DNA of 64,000 nt from Aeromicrobium yanjiei (GTDB taxonomy: Bacteria; Actinomycetota; Actinomycetes; Propionibacteriales; Nocardioidaceae), in assembly GCF_009649075.1 (NCBI RefSeq), contig NZ_CP045737.1, forward strand, positions 372,001 through 436,000. The letters are read 5' to 3'. Below, one piece after another: positions 38,258 through 46,910 of this stretch (its first letter is position 1; each line of letters begins with the position of its first letter). The notes beneath the pieces are model-generated. The model did no database searches and was not told the DNA's origin. It worked only from the letters and a program-made list of their open reading frames with translations. The translations under genes were made by a program, and so were the position numbers.

Positions 38258-41218
38258 ATGCCGAACCTACGACGAGTGGTCAGCGGGACAACGGCCTGCC
38301 TGATTGCGGCGACGGCACTGGCGGTCGTGCCAGACGTGAGCAGGGCGCCGGCCTCCGCAGATCCCCCGACCGGGGGCAGCACCATCGTCTCGGAGACCTT
38401 CACCGGTGCGACGGTGCCCGACCCGGCCTGGACCGTGCAGGGCAGGACCTGCCTGACCGGCGCCACCGCCGCCCCCCCGGCCGGCGCAGCGAACATCCCC
38501 ACCTGTGCGAACGCCCGGGTGGGCGACGTGCCGGCGATCGGGACTCCGGGATACCTCCAGCTGACCGACGAACAGCTGCAGACCGCCGGGAGCGTGCTCT
38601 ACAACCGACCGGTCCCCGCCAGTGCCGGTGTCTCCATCACGTTCGACCAGTTCCAGTACGGCGGCACCGGCGCGGACGGCATCGGGTTCTTCCTGGTCGA
38701 CGGCGCCACCGACCTGACGGCGACCGGAGCGCCGGGAGGCAGCCTCGGATATGCCCAGCGGCGGGCCGGGCAGGGCGAGTTCGAGCCCGGGGTGGTCGGC
38801 GGACTGCTCGGCGTCGGGCTCGACGCGTTCGGCAACTACTACAACGACGGCGAGGCCCGGGGCACCGGTTGCCCCGCCGACCAGCGTTCCCCGTCCACCG
38901 CCAATGGGCCGATAGCGCCCAACGTGATCACCCTGCGCGGCCCGGGTCAGGGGACCGTGGGGTACTGCTACCTGGCTTCGACCACGCCTCCGGCGCCGGC
39001 GGACCCGGACAACCCCGGGTCGACCCTGAACGGGGGCACCGGGACGCTGCGTGCCACCACCCGGGCCGGCTCCTGGCGCCAGGTGAACATCCAGGTGACG
39101 CCCGCGCCCGAGCCTCGGGTGATCGTCCAGGTCCGGTACAACCCGGCCGACGCGGACGACCCCTGGATCACCGAGCTGGACGTGCCGGCTCCCGCGGACC
39201 TGCCGAGCACCTACAAGTTCGGCCTCTCCGCCGCCACCGGAGGGCAGAACGACGTGCACCTGATCCGCAACGCCGTGGTGCAGTCGGTCGTACGGCTCTC
39301 CCAGCTGCAGCTGGAGAAGCAGGTGGACAGGTCCGGCGAGCCGCTGCCAGCGGTGATCACCGCCGGCACCGTGATCCCGTACCAGTACACGGTGACCAAT
39401 GCCGGCCAGGAGACCCTGTCGACCCTCGACATCACCGATGACCGGATCACCGGAGCGATCACTTGTGACAGCACGACGCTGCCGCCGGCCCCCGCTCCAG
39501 GCTCCACGACCGTGTGTCGCGGCACGTACACCGTCACGGCGGCGGATGCGGCGGCTGGTTCGGTCGTGAACATCGCCACCGCCACGGCGGTGAGTCCCGG
39601 GGGCGACGACATCACCTCGCCGGAGGCGACCGTCACGGTCCCGCTGGTCTCACGGCTCGCGCTCACCAAGACGGTGCAGACACCCGGGCCCTACGTGGAC
39701 GGGACGGAGGTCGAATACGGGTACACGGTGACGAACACCGGCGGCTCGACGGTGACCAACGTCGACGTCACCGATGACCGCGTCAGCACGGACGCACTGG
39801 TCTGCGAGGACAACGTGTTGGATCCGGGGGCCTCCACCACCTGCACCGGCACCTACGTCGTCGACACCGAGCAGGCGGACGCGTCGGGGCGGATCGTCAA
39901 CACCGCCGTGGCCAGGGGTGAGACCCCGATCGGTCAGGCGGTCGAGTCACCCCAGGCGCAGGCGGCGATCAGGGTCGGCCCCGACGACCCGGCTCTGAGC
40001 CTGGAGAAGACCGCGAGCCCCACCACCGTCACGGCGGTCGGCCAACGGGTGACGTACTCGTTCCGGGTCACCAACACCGGCAACGTACCGATCGGGGACG
40101 TGGCAGCCGTCGAGGACAGCTTCACCGGTTCCGGGACCTTGCCGGCCGCGACGTGCCCCGCTGAGCCGGCTCAGCTGGCACCCGGCGCCAGCGTGGTCTG
40201 TACCAGCGTCTACACGGTGACGGCGGCAGACCTGAACGGTGCGGGGCTGCGCAACACGGCCCGAGGGACCGGCACGGACCCCGCCGGGGAGGACATCTCG
40301 TCGTCGCCCGACTCCGCCGTCGTGCAGGTGGACGCGCCCGTCGCCGCCCAGCCGCGGATCCGCACCCGCACCTCGCAGCAGCGGGTCAAGCCGGGGCAGT
40401 CCTTCCACGACCGCGTCCAGGTCACCGGCCTCGCCCGGGGAACCTCGGTGCCCGCCACCGCGCGGCTCTACGGCCCGTTCAGGTCGCTCTCGCGAGCGTC
40501 CTGCCGCCCGGCGCACCTGGCGCGCACCGTGACGTGGCGTGCCACGAGCGGCTGGTCCAGGACCCCGGGGGTGAAGCTCTACGAGCCGGGCGTCTACACC
40601 TGGCAGGTGGCGACCAGGAGGACGGACGCCAACCGGGCGGCCTCGTCGCGGTGTGGCCTCGCGTCCGAGACCACGACCGTGGCCAAGCCGACGTACCCCG
40701 TGCCGGTGGTCGACGGCGGGTTCTCCGGCATCCTCGGTGGACCGAAGGCCTCCCGGGCCGCTCGGTTCGAGATCAGGGCGAAGGGATTCGGCTTGCGCGC
40801 CCGGGTCACGCCGACGACGACCTCCCATGGTCGGATGAACCTGCCCGACAACGTGGCCGTGACCGCCTGGCTGCGGAAGTCGGCAGGATTCGGCGACAAG
40901 ATCGGCACTGCGGTGGTCGCCGGGCACGTCTCCGACCGGCGCGACCGCCACGGAGCCATGTGGGGACTGCGGCGGGCCCACCCTGGTCAGACGGTGACGG
41001 TGCGCAGCGCCGGCAAGACGTACCGGTACAAGGTGACCGAGACCAAGAAGTACGACCGGACCCGGAAGCTGCCAGCGCGGTTCTTCAGGACCGTCGGGGC
41101 CCACCGGCTGGTGCTGATCAGCTGCACTGACCGGGTCGTCTACCGCAACGGGCGCTTCCACTACACGAAGTTCCGGGTGGTCGTGGCCAAGCAGGTGGGT
41201 CAGCCGTCGGGTCGTTAG
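38258..41218 (+). CDS. Secreted lectin-like / DUF11 repeat / sortase-domain fusion protein
   Basis: 986 residues from ATG 38258 (GAGGAGG upstream). A signal peptide (about 1-35), then an L-type lectin-like beta domain (about 45-345: FDQFQYGGTGADGIGFFLVDG). Three DUF11/CnaB-like repeats follow near 350-465, 465-575 and 580-695, each with a VTNTG or VTNAG motif. A Cys-containing Ig-like spacer (about 700-820) leads to a C-terminal class E/F-type sortase domain with H890 in VVAGHVSD, C956 in LISCTD and R973 in KFRVVV. No LPXTG motif or C-terminal membrane helix is seen, so it is probably secreted. A fusion of repeats and transpeptidase; it may attach itself or cap a surface polymer. Confidence 0.88.
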   Translation: MPNLRRVVSGTTACLIAATALAVVPDVSRAPASADPPTGGSTIVSETFTGATVPDPAWTVQGRTCLTGATAAPPAGAANIPTCANARVGDVPAIGTPGYLQLTDEQLQTAGSVLYNRPVPASAGVSITFDQFQYGGTGADGIGFFLVDGATDLTATGAPGGSLGYAQRRAGQGEFEPGVVGGLLGVGLDAFGNYYNDGEARGTGCPADQRSPSTANGPIAPNVITLRGPGQGTVGYCYLASTTPPAPADPDNPGSTLNGGTGTLRATTRAGSWRQVNIQVTPAPEPRVIVQVRYNPADADDPWITELDVPAPADLPSTYKFGLSAATGGQNDVHLIRNAVVQSVVRLSQLQLEKQVDRSGEPLPAVITAGTVIPYQYTVTNAGQETLSTLDITDDRITGAITCDSTTLPPAPAPGSTTVCRGTYTVTAADAAAGSVVNIATATAVSPGGDDITSPEATVTVPLVSRLALTKTVQTPGPYVDGTEVEYGYTVTNTGGSTVTNVDVTDDRVSTDALVCEDNVLDPGASTTCTGTYVVDTEQADASGRIVNTAVARGETPIGQAVESPQAQAAIRVGPDDPALSLEKTASPTTVTAVGQRVTYSFRVTNTGNVPIGDVAAVEDSFTGSGTLPAATCPAEPAQLAPGASVVCTSVYTVTAADLNGAGLRNTARGTGTDPAGEDISSSPDSAVVQVDAPVAAQPRIRTRTSQQRVKPGQSFHDRVQVTGLARGTSVPATARLYGPFRSLSRASCRPAHLARTVTWRATSGWSRTPGVKLYEPGVYTWQVATRRTDANRAASSRCGLASETTTVAKPTYPVPVVDGGFSGILGGPKASRAARFEIRAKGFGLRARVTPTTTSHGRMNLPDNVAVTAWLRKSAGFGDKIGTAVVAGHVSDRRDRHGAMWGLRRAHPGQTVTVRSAGKTYRYKVTETKKYDRTRKLPARFFRTVGAHRLVLISCTDRVVYRNGRFHYTKFRVVVAKQVGQPSGR

Positions 41219-41235
41219 GAGCGCCAGCACGACAA

Positions 41236-41262
41236 GGGATGATCACCCTGCGTGATCATCCC
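41236..41262 (+). terminator. Terminator after the sortase fusion gene
   Basis: GGGATGATCAC pairs with GTGATCATCCC around a 5-nt loop, followed by TTTC. Confidence 0.8.
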
Positions 41263-41375
41263 TTTCGTGCAGTCCAGATCGACGTCGAGGATCGTCGCGG
41301 TATGTGCCCCGAGCAGCCCGCGTGATCCAGCTGCGACGGCCACGGGGTGCTCTTGGGTGGCGTAAGGTCGAAGGG

Positions 41376-42065
41376 GTGAGCGATCAACGCGACCAATTCT
41401 CCGACGTGGTGCGAGCCATGCGGGCCAGCGACGCCGTCGACCGCAGCATGGAGGCCGCGGTCGCGGGCGCCGTCGACCTGATCCCGAACGTCCGGCACGC
41501 CGCCGTGTCGATGGTCCGCCGCGGCAAGAAGGTCGAGACCGTCGCGGCCACCGACGATCTCGTGCGGCGGGGCGACGCCCTGCAGTACGAGCTCGAGGAC
41601 GGCCCGTGCCTGCAGTCGATCTGGGAGGAGGAGACCGTCCAGAGCGACGACCTCGGCCAGGAGCACCGCTGGCCGCTCTGGTCGCCGCGGGCAGCGCAGG
41701 AGCTCGGGGTGCGCAGCATGCTGTGCCTGCAGCTGTTCGTCTCCGGCGACACGATCGGCTGCCTCAACCTGTACTCCCGGGAGCCTGACGCCTTCGACAG
41801 CCACGACCGGACGGCGGCCCACGCGCTGGCGGCGCACATCGCGGTCGCGCTCTCGGCGGCGCGCAAGATCGAGAATCTCGAGAGCGCAGTCGTCAACCGC
41901 ACGCTCATCGGCCAGGCCCAGGGCATGTTGATGCAGCGCTACGAGATGGATGCCGCGGCGGCCTTCGCGGTGCTCAAGCGGGTCTCGCAGACCGAGAATC
42001 GCCGGCTGCACGAGGTCGCGAAGGAGCTCGTCAAGCGCGGGGTCGGGAGCGACTCGCTCGGCTAG
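41376..42065 (+). CDS. GAF and ANTAR domain RNA-binding antiterminator
   Basis: 229 residues from GTG 41376. GAF domain about 20-160 (VRHAAVSMVRRGKKVETVAATDD, cited as AAVSMVRRGKKVETVAATDD; LEDGPCLQSI; RSMLCLQLF). ANTAR domain about 170-225: NRTLIGQAQGMLMQRYEMDAAAAF and LKRVSQTENRRLHEVA. Binds RNA hairpins to prevent termination when its sensor domain permits. TAAGGT ends 7 nt before the GTG, so the mRNA may be leaderless. Confidence 0.92.
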   Translation: MSDQRDQFSDVVRAMRASDAVDRSMEAAVAGAVDLIPNVRHAAVSMVRRGKKVETVAATDDLVRRGDALQYELEDGPCLQSIWEEETVQSDDLGQEHRWPLWSPRAAQELGVRSMLCLQLFVSGDTIGCLNLYSREPDAFDSHDRTAAHALAAHIAVALSAARKIENLESAVVNRTLIGQAQGMLMQRYEMDAAAAFAVLKRVSQTENRRLHEVAKELVKRGVGSDSLG

Positions 42066-42077
42066 AGCGCGGTGCCG

Positions 42078-42356
42078 TCAGCCTTGGCGCGAGCGCAGCC
42101 GGGCGGCGTCGGTGGTGTACGTCAGGACCGCGAGCGGGTCCATCGTCATGACGACCCGTTCGGCCTGCACCTGCAGCGAGTGCGACGAGCACTCCACGAC
42201 GATGAACCAGCTCGAGTCGGCCTGGGTGCCCAGCGCCGTGACGCCGTCCCATCCCAGCTCGAGGAAGGTCGACAGGACGCGTTGCTGGTGGAGGCCGCCC
42301 TGGACCCGATAGATCTGCAGGGTCCAGTCGGCGGAGTGCGGCGAGTGCAGGCGCAT
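42078..42356 (-). CDS. Hypothetical protein, possibly ACT-like
   Basis: 92 residues from ATG 42356, GGGAG 5 nt upstream; an in-frame ATG at 42407 is a less supported alternative. Alternating strand and helix pattern with LQIYRVQGGLHQQRVLSTFLELGWDG and FIVVECSSHSLQVQAERVV (quoted in part: IYRVQGGLHQQRVLSTFLEL) suggests an ACT-type fold, as a sensor or regulator. Convergent with the ANTAR gene, 12 bp apart. Function unknown. Confidence 0.65.
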   Translation of the reverse strand: MRLHSPHSADWTLQIYRVQGGLHQQRVLSTFLELGWDGVTALGTQADSSWFIVVECSSHSLQVQAERVVMTMDPLAVLTYTTDAARLRSRQG

Positions 42357-42473
42357 GATGCTCCCTAGGAGGGGAATCACCGACTGCTGTCTAACCGGTT
42401 GGTCCATGGTGGCGTCCAGGCTGACTGCTCGCAACCCAAATGGGAAAGCAGCACCGCACGACGCCGTGTCGAG

Positions 42474-42549
42474 TGGCACCCCCAACGGGATTCGAACCCG
42501 TGCTACCGCCGTGAAAGGGCGGCGTCCTAGGCCGCTAGACGATGGGGGC
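42474..42549 (-). tRNA. tRNA-Glu (TTC)
   Basis: Reverse-strand cloverleaf: acceptor GCCCCCA/TGGGGGT, D arm TCTAGCGGCCTAGGA, anticodon stem CCGCC/GGCGG with loop CTTTCAC (TTC), T arm GGGTTCGAATCCC, and CCA encoded at 42474-42476. Confidence 0.96.
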
Positions 42550-42615
42550 CGGAAACGCGTTCAGCATAGAGGGTGAGCTGGCGCGACGCGAAACCGCATC
42601 AGGCAGGATGGGGCC

Positions 42616-42966
42616 ATGATCGAGCTGAGCGAGGACCGGTTCGCCGAGCTGGTCGAGGACGCCTTCGCTGCGGTGCCCGAGGAGCTCGCGTCGCTGCTCG
42701 ACAACGTCGTGCTGTTCATCGAGGACGACGCACCCGCCGACGACCCGACCCTGCTGGGCCTCTACGACGGCATCCCGCTGACCGAGCGCGACAGCACGTA
42801 CGCCGGCGCGATGCCGGACCGCATCTTCGTCTATCGCAACCCCACGCTGGCGATCTGTGACACCGAGGAGGACGTGATCGAGGAGGTCGGCATCACCGTC
42901 GTCCACGAGATCGCCCACCACTTCGGCATCGAGGACGACCGCCTGCACGAGCTCGGCTATGCCTGA
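42616..42966 (+). CDS. Minimal zincin-type metallopeptidase family protein (DUF1025)
   Basis: 116 residues from ATG 42616. The minimal metallopeptidase family: an N-terminal FAELVEDAFAAVPEEL helix, LGLYDGIPLTER, then the zinc motif TVVHEIAHHFGIEDDRL (HExxH with a downstream acidic ligand). Short for a protease; the substrate is unknown. Its end overlaps the pirin gene by 8 bp. Confidence 0.92.
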   Translation: MIELSEDRFAELVEDAFAAVPEELASLLDNVVLFIEDDAPADDPTLLGLYDGIPLTERDSTYAGAMPDRIFVYRNPTLAICDTEEDVIEEVGITVVHEIAHHFGIEDDRLHELGYA

Positions 42967-43633
42967 GCCGTCGACGCTGCTGGTGCGCCGGGCTGCCGAG
43001 CGGTTCCACACCGTCGGCGACGGCGTCGAGACGTGGCACAGCTTCTCGTACGGCGTGCACTACGACCCCGAGCAGATCGCCTTCGGACCGGTCATGGCGA
43101 TCAACACCGAGCACGTGGCCCCCGGCCGCGGCTACGACCTGCACACCCACGCCGACGTCGAGATCGTCACCTGGGTGCTTCACGGCGTGCTCCGCCACGA
43201 GGACTCAACCGGGCACAGCGGCGAGATCCGCCCCGGGACGGCCCAGCGGCTCAGTGCGGGCACGGGGGTCCAGCACTCCGAGCGCAACGCCTCGGACGTC
43301 GAGCCGCTCGTCTTCGTGCAGATGATGCTGCGGTCCGATCACGACGGCCCGCCGGCGTACGCCCAGCAGGGCGTGGCGCCGATCCCCGGCAAGCTCATGC
43401 CCACCGTCGAGGTCCACGCCCGGGCCGAGCTGCTCGCGGTCAGCGTCGAGGCCGGGCAGTCCGTCACGGTGCCGGCCGCCCCGCGGAGCCTGGTCGTCGT
43501 CACGGGCGGCACGATCCACTGCGGCGACACCGATCTCGCTCCCGGCGACGAGGCGCGGCTGACGGCCGTCGGTGAGTACGATCTGAGGGCGTCCAGCGCC
43601 GCGACCGCGCTGATCTGGCAACTGCAGAGGTGA
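42959..43633 (+). CDS. Pirin-family bicupin protein
   Basis: 224 residues. Pirin N-terminal cupin with metal ligands in [18 protein letters not shown] and [12 protein letters not shown], followed by a less conserved C-terminal cupin. Members are iron-dependent regulators or quercetinases. Start overlaps the zincin stop. Followed 4 bp later by aroQ. Confidence 0.9.
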   Translation: MPEPSTLLVRRAAERFHTVGDGVETWHSFSYGVHYDPEQIAFGPVMAINTEHVAPGRGYDLHTHADVEIVTWVLHGVLRHEDSTGHSGEIRPGTAQRLSAGTGVQHSERNASDVEPLVFVQMMLRSDHDGPPAYAQQGVAPIPGKLMPTVEVHARAELLAVSVEAGQSVTVPAAPRSLVVVTGGTIHCGDTDLAPGDEARLTAVGEYDLRASSAATALIWQLQR

Positions 43634-43637
43634 CCCG

Positions 43638-44066
43638 ATGACCGTCCTCGTCCTCAACGGCCCCAACCTGGGCCGTCTCGGCGTGCGCGAGCCGGCCGTC
43701 TACGGCACCGCGACGTACGCCGACCTGGTCGCTCGCTGTGAGCAGGTCGCCGGGGAGGTCGGCGTCGACGTCGACGTCCGCCAGACCGACTCCGAGGCCG
43801 AGATGATCGGCTGGCTGCACGAGGCGGCCGACGCTGGCTCGCCGGTCGTCCTCAACGCGGGCGCCTGGACGCACACGTCGATCGCGGTGCGTGACGCCGC
43901 GACGCAGCTCGCGGCTCCGTTGGTCGAGGTGCACCTCAGCAACGTCCACGCCCGCGAGTCGTTCCGCCATCGGTCGTACCTCAGCGACATCGCCGCGGCG
44001 GTCGTGGTGGGCATGGGGATCGAGGGCTACGCAGCCGCAGTTCGTTTCGTCGCGCAACCGCTTTAG
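43638..44066 (+). CDS. aroQ: Type II 3-dehydroquinate dehydratase
   Basis: 142 residues, the usual size. [19 protein letters not shown] carries the N-terminal active-site segment with catalytic Tyr; [32 protein letters not shown] and [18 protein letters not shown] provide the remaining substrate-binding residues. Dehydrates 3-dehydroquinate in the shikimate pathway. Not next to other aro genes. Last in the zincin-pirin-aroQ operon. Confidence 0.95.
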   Translation: MTVLVLNGPNLGRLGVREPAVYGTATYADLVARCEQVAGEVGVDVDVRQTDSEAEMIGWLHEAADAGSPVVLNAGAWTHTSIAVRDAATQLAAPLVEVHLSNVHARESFRHRSYLSDIAAAVVVGMGIEGYAAAVRFVAQPL

Positions 44067-44138
44067 GGACCACCCGCCCTGTTCGGCGCGTAGCGATCGG
44101 CAATAGCCTGTGCTGGGCAACTAGAGCTGGGAGCGCAC

Positions 44139-45512
44139 GTGAGAGGTTGGCACGCACACCGCGAAGCCGTCGACACCCTGGTGGAGTCCTATCGAAGGAT
44201 CCCGCCGGGTTCTCGGATTCGACTGGCGAAGAAGACGTCGAACCTGTTCCGCCCCCGCGCCGGCAACGACGTCCCGGGCCTCGACGTGAGCGGTCTCGAC
44301 GGCGTCATCGCGATCGACACCGCGGCGCAGACCGCCGATGTGCAGGGGGTCTGCACGTACGAGGACCTCGTCGCCGCGACCCTGCTGCTGGGGTTCATCC
44401 CCTACGTCGTCCCCCAGCTGCGCACGATCACCCTCGGCGGCGCGGTCACGGGCCTGGGCATCGAGTCGACCTCGTTCCGCAACGGGCTGCCGCACGAGTC
44501 GGTGCTGGAGATGGATATCCTCACCGGCTCCGGCGAGATCGTCACGGCGACGCCGGACAATGAGAACAGCGAGCTGTTCGAGGCGTTCCCCAACTCGTAC
44601 GGGAGCCTCGGCTACGCGACGCGGCTCAAGATCAAGCTCGAGCAGGTGCCGCCCTACGTGACCCTGCGGCACGTCCGCATGGCGGACGCGGCCCAGGCGA
44701 TCAAGACGATCGAGTCGATCGCCGAGACGGGGGAGTGGCACGGTGAGCGGGTCGACGGCATGGACGGCACGGCGTTCTCGCCCGACGAGATCTACCTGAC
44801 GCTGGCCCACTTCACCGACACGTTGCCGTCGGGCGGTCCCGGCTCCCTGAGCGACTACACGGGCCAGCAGGTCTACTACCGCTCGATCCAGCAGCGCGAG
44901 ACCGACGCCCTGTCGATCAACGACTACCTCTGGCGCTGGGACACCGACTGGTTCTGGTGCTCAGGCGCCTTCGGCGCCCAGAACCGGTGGATCCGGCGCA
45001 TCTGGCCCGCGCGGTACCGCCGCAGCGACGTCTTCCACAAGATCGTCGGCCTCGACGAGAAGCTCGGGATCATCAAGACCCTCGACAGGATCAAGAAGAT
45101 CCCCGGCCGCGAGCGCGTCATCCAGGACGTCGAGGTGCCGCTGGAGAGATTGCCCGAGTTCCTCGAGTGGTTCGACGCCGAGATCGGCATGCGCCCGGTG
45201 TGGCTGTGCCCCCTGCGCACCACCCGCAGCTGGCCGGCGTACCCGCTCGAGCCGGCCACGACCTACGTCAACGTGGGCTTCTGGGGCACCGTCGAGGTGC
45301 CCGCGGACGCACCGGCGGGCTTCGTGAACCGCAAGGTCGAGGAGGCCGTGCACGCGCTGGGTGGCCACAAGTCGTTGTACTCGGAGGCCTTCTACGACCA
45401 GGAGACGTTCGACCGGATGTACGGCGGCGAGGTGCTGGCCGCCGCTCGCAGGAGATATGACCCGGAGAGCAGACTCAGCACCCTGTTCGAGAAAGCGGTG
45501 AGGAATTCATGA
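44139..45512 (+). CDS. FAD-binding oxidoreductase of 10-methyl fatty acid synthesis (TmsA/BfaA-like)
   Basis: 457 residues from GTG 44139, preceded by GGGAG. FAD-linked oxidase of the DHCR24/VAO type: LFRPRAGNDVPGLDVSGL, ADVQGVCTYEDLV and the FAD loop PQLRTITLGGAVTGLGIES (cited in part). Directly coupled by ATGA to a cyclopropane-synthase-like methyltransferase. This pair matches the characterised tmsA-tmsB / bfaA-bfaB genes in which the flavoprotein reduces the 10-methylene intermediate to 10-methylstearic (tuberculostearic) acid. The assignment rests on family and gene order. Confidence 0.87.
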   Translation: MRGWHAHREAVDTLVESYRRIPPGSRIRLAKKTSNLFRPRAGNDVPGLDVSGLDGVIAIDTAAQTADVQGVCTYEDLVAATLLLGFIPYVVPQLRTITLGGAVTGLGIESTSFRNGLPHESVLEMDILTGSGEIVTATPDNENSELFEAFPNSYGSLGYATRLKIKLEQVPPYVTLRHVRMADAAQAIKTIESIAETGEWHGERVDGMDGTAFSPDEIYLTLAHFTDTLPSGGPGSLSDYTGQQVYYRSIQQRETDALSINDYLWRWDTDWFWCSGAFGAQNRWIRRIWPARYRRSDVFHKIVGLDEKLGIIKTLDRIKKIPGRERVIQDVEVPLERLPEFLEWFDAEIGMRPVWLCPLRTTRSWPAYPLEPATTYVNVGFWGTVEVPADAPAGFVNRKVEEAVHALGGHKSLYSEAFYDQETFDRMYGGEVLAAARRRYDPESRLSTLFEKAVRNS

Positions 45513-46801
45513 CCACCACGGATGTCGCAGTGCGGCTGTCCATCGCGGACGCCCTCGGCAAGCTCATGAAGGACGGGCTGCCCTTCAGGTTCGAGGCCTT
45601 CGACGGCAGCTCGGGCGGCCCCATCGACGCGCCCTTCACGCTGCGGCTGCTCAACGAGCGTGGCCTGTCCTACCTGATGACCGCGCCGGGCGACCTCGGG
45701 TTCGCTCGCGCGTACGTAGCGGGGGACCTCGAGCTCGACGGGATCCACCCCGGTGACCCGTACGACGCGATGGTCCTGCTCATGAGCCAGCTGCGCTTCA
45801 AGGTGCCCTCGGCGTCCGAGATGGTGCAGATCGTGCGCGGTCTCGGCTTCGGCAACCTCAAGCCCCCGCCGCCGCCTGCGGAGGAGCACCTGCCCAAGTG
45901 GCGACGTGCGCTGGAGGGCATGCGGCACAACAAGAGGCGCGACGCCGAGGCGATCCAGCACCACTACGACGTCTCCAACCGCTTCTACGAGCTGGTCCTG
46001 GGCCCGTCCATGACGTACACGTGCGCGGTGTTCCCGACGCTCGACTCGACGCTGGAGCAGGCGCAGCACGAGAAGTACGACCTCGTCGCGCGCAAGCTGG
46101 ACCTCAAGCCCGGCCAGCGGCTGCTCGACGTCGGCTGCGGCTGGGGCGGCATGGTCCGCCACGCGGCGAAGCACTACGGCGTCAAGGTCCTCGGCGTGAC
46201 GCTGTCGCGCGAGCAGGCGGCCTGGGCGCAGGAGCAGATCAGGCGCGAGGGTCTCGAAGATCTCGCGGAGGTCCGCTTCCAGGACTACCGCGACGTCACC
46301 GAGACCGGCTTCGACGCGATCAGCTCGATCGGCATGACCGAGCACATCGGGGTCAAGCAGTACGACGACTACTTCGGCTTCCTGCACAGCCGGCTCAAGG
46401 TCGGCGGGCGGCTGCTCAACCACTGCATCACCCGGCCGAACAACAAGATCACGACGACGGGTGCCTTCATCGACCGCTACGTGTTCCCCGACGGTGAGCT
46501 CACGGGCGTCGGGCGCATCACGATGGCGGCGCAGGACGCGGGCCTGGAAGTGCGCCACGTGGAGAACCTGCGCGAGCACTACGCCATGACGCTGAAGGGC
46601 TGGACCGACAACCTGGTGGCCAACTGGGACGAGGCGCTCGAGGAGGTCTCGGTCGGCCGGGCCAAGGTGTGGGGCCTCTACATGGCCGGCTCGCGTCTGG
46701 CCTTCGAGCGCAACGAGATCGAGCTGCACCACGTCCTCGCGGTCAAGACCGACGAGCGCGGCAACGCCGACTGGCCGCTGCGCCCGACCTGGCTCAGCTG
46801 A
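45509..46801 (+). CDS. SAM-dependent fatty acid methyltransferase, CFA-synthase family (TmsB/BfaB-like)
   Basis: 430 residues, ATG overlapping the previous stop. N-terminal lipid-binding part (GDLGFARAYVAGDLELDG) and the CFA-synthase core: HHYDVSNRFYELVLGPSMTYTCA, SAM motif LLDVGCGWGGM, GVTLSREQ, SIGMTEHIG with the catalytic-site Glu/His, and YVFPDGEL. Adds a methylene to the double bond of oleoyl chains in membrane phospholipid; with the upstream flavoprotein the product is a 10-methyl saturated chain. Confidence 0.92.
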   Translation: MTTTDVAVRLSIADALGKLMKDGLPFRFEAFDGSSGGPIDAPFTLRLLNERGLSYLMTAPGDLGFARAYVAGDLELDGIHPGDPYDAMVLLMSQLRFKVPSASEMVQIVRGLGFGNLKPPPPPAEEHLPKWRRALEGMRHNKRRDAEAIQHHYDVSNRFYELVLGPSMTYTCAVFPTLDSTLEQAQHEKYDLVARKLDLKPGQRLLDVGCGWGGMVRHAAKHYGVKVLGVTLSREQAAWAQEQIRREGLEDLAEVRFQDYRDVTETGFDAISSIGMTEHIGVKQYDDYFGFLHSRLKVGGRLLNHCITRPNNKITTTGAFIDRYVFPDGELTGVGRITMAAQDAGLEVRHVENLREHYAMTLKGWTDNLVANWDEALEEVSVGRAKVWGLYMAGSRLAFERNEIELHHVLAVKTDERGNADWPLRPTWLS

Positions 46802-46910
46802 GCGACTCCGCTCCCGCGGGGCAGGACGCCGGTGCACCGGTCGCCTGCCTCGCGGCATCGGCGCGGTCGATAGTCTTCGATCGACGACGACCCAACCGAT
46901 CGGGAGAGCC

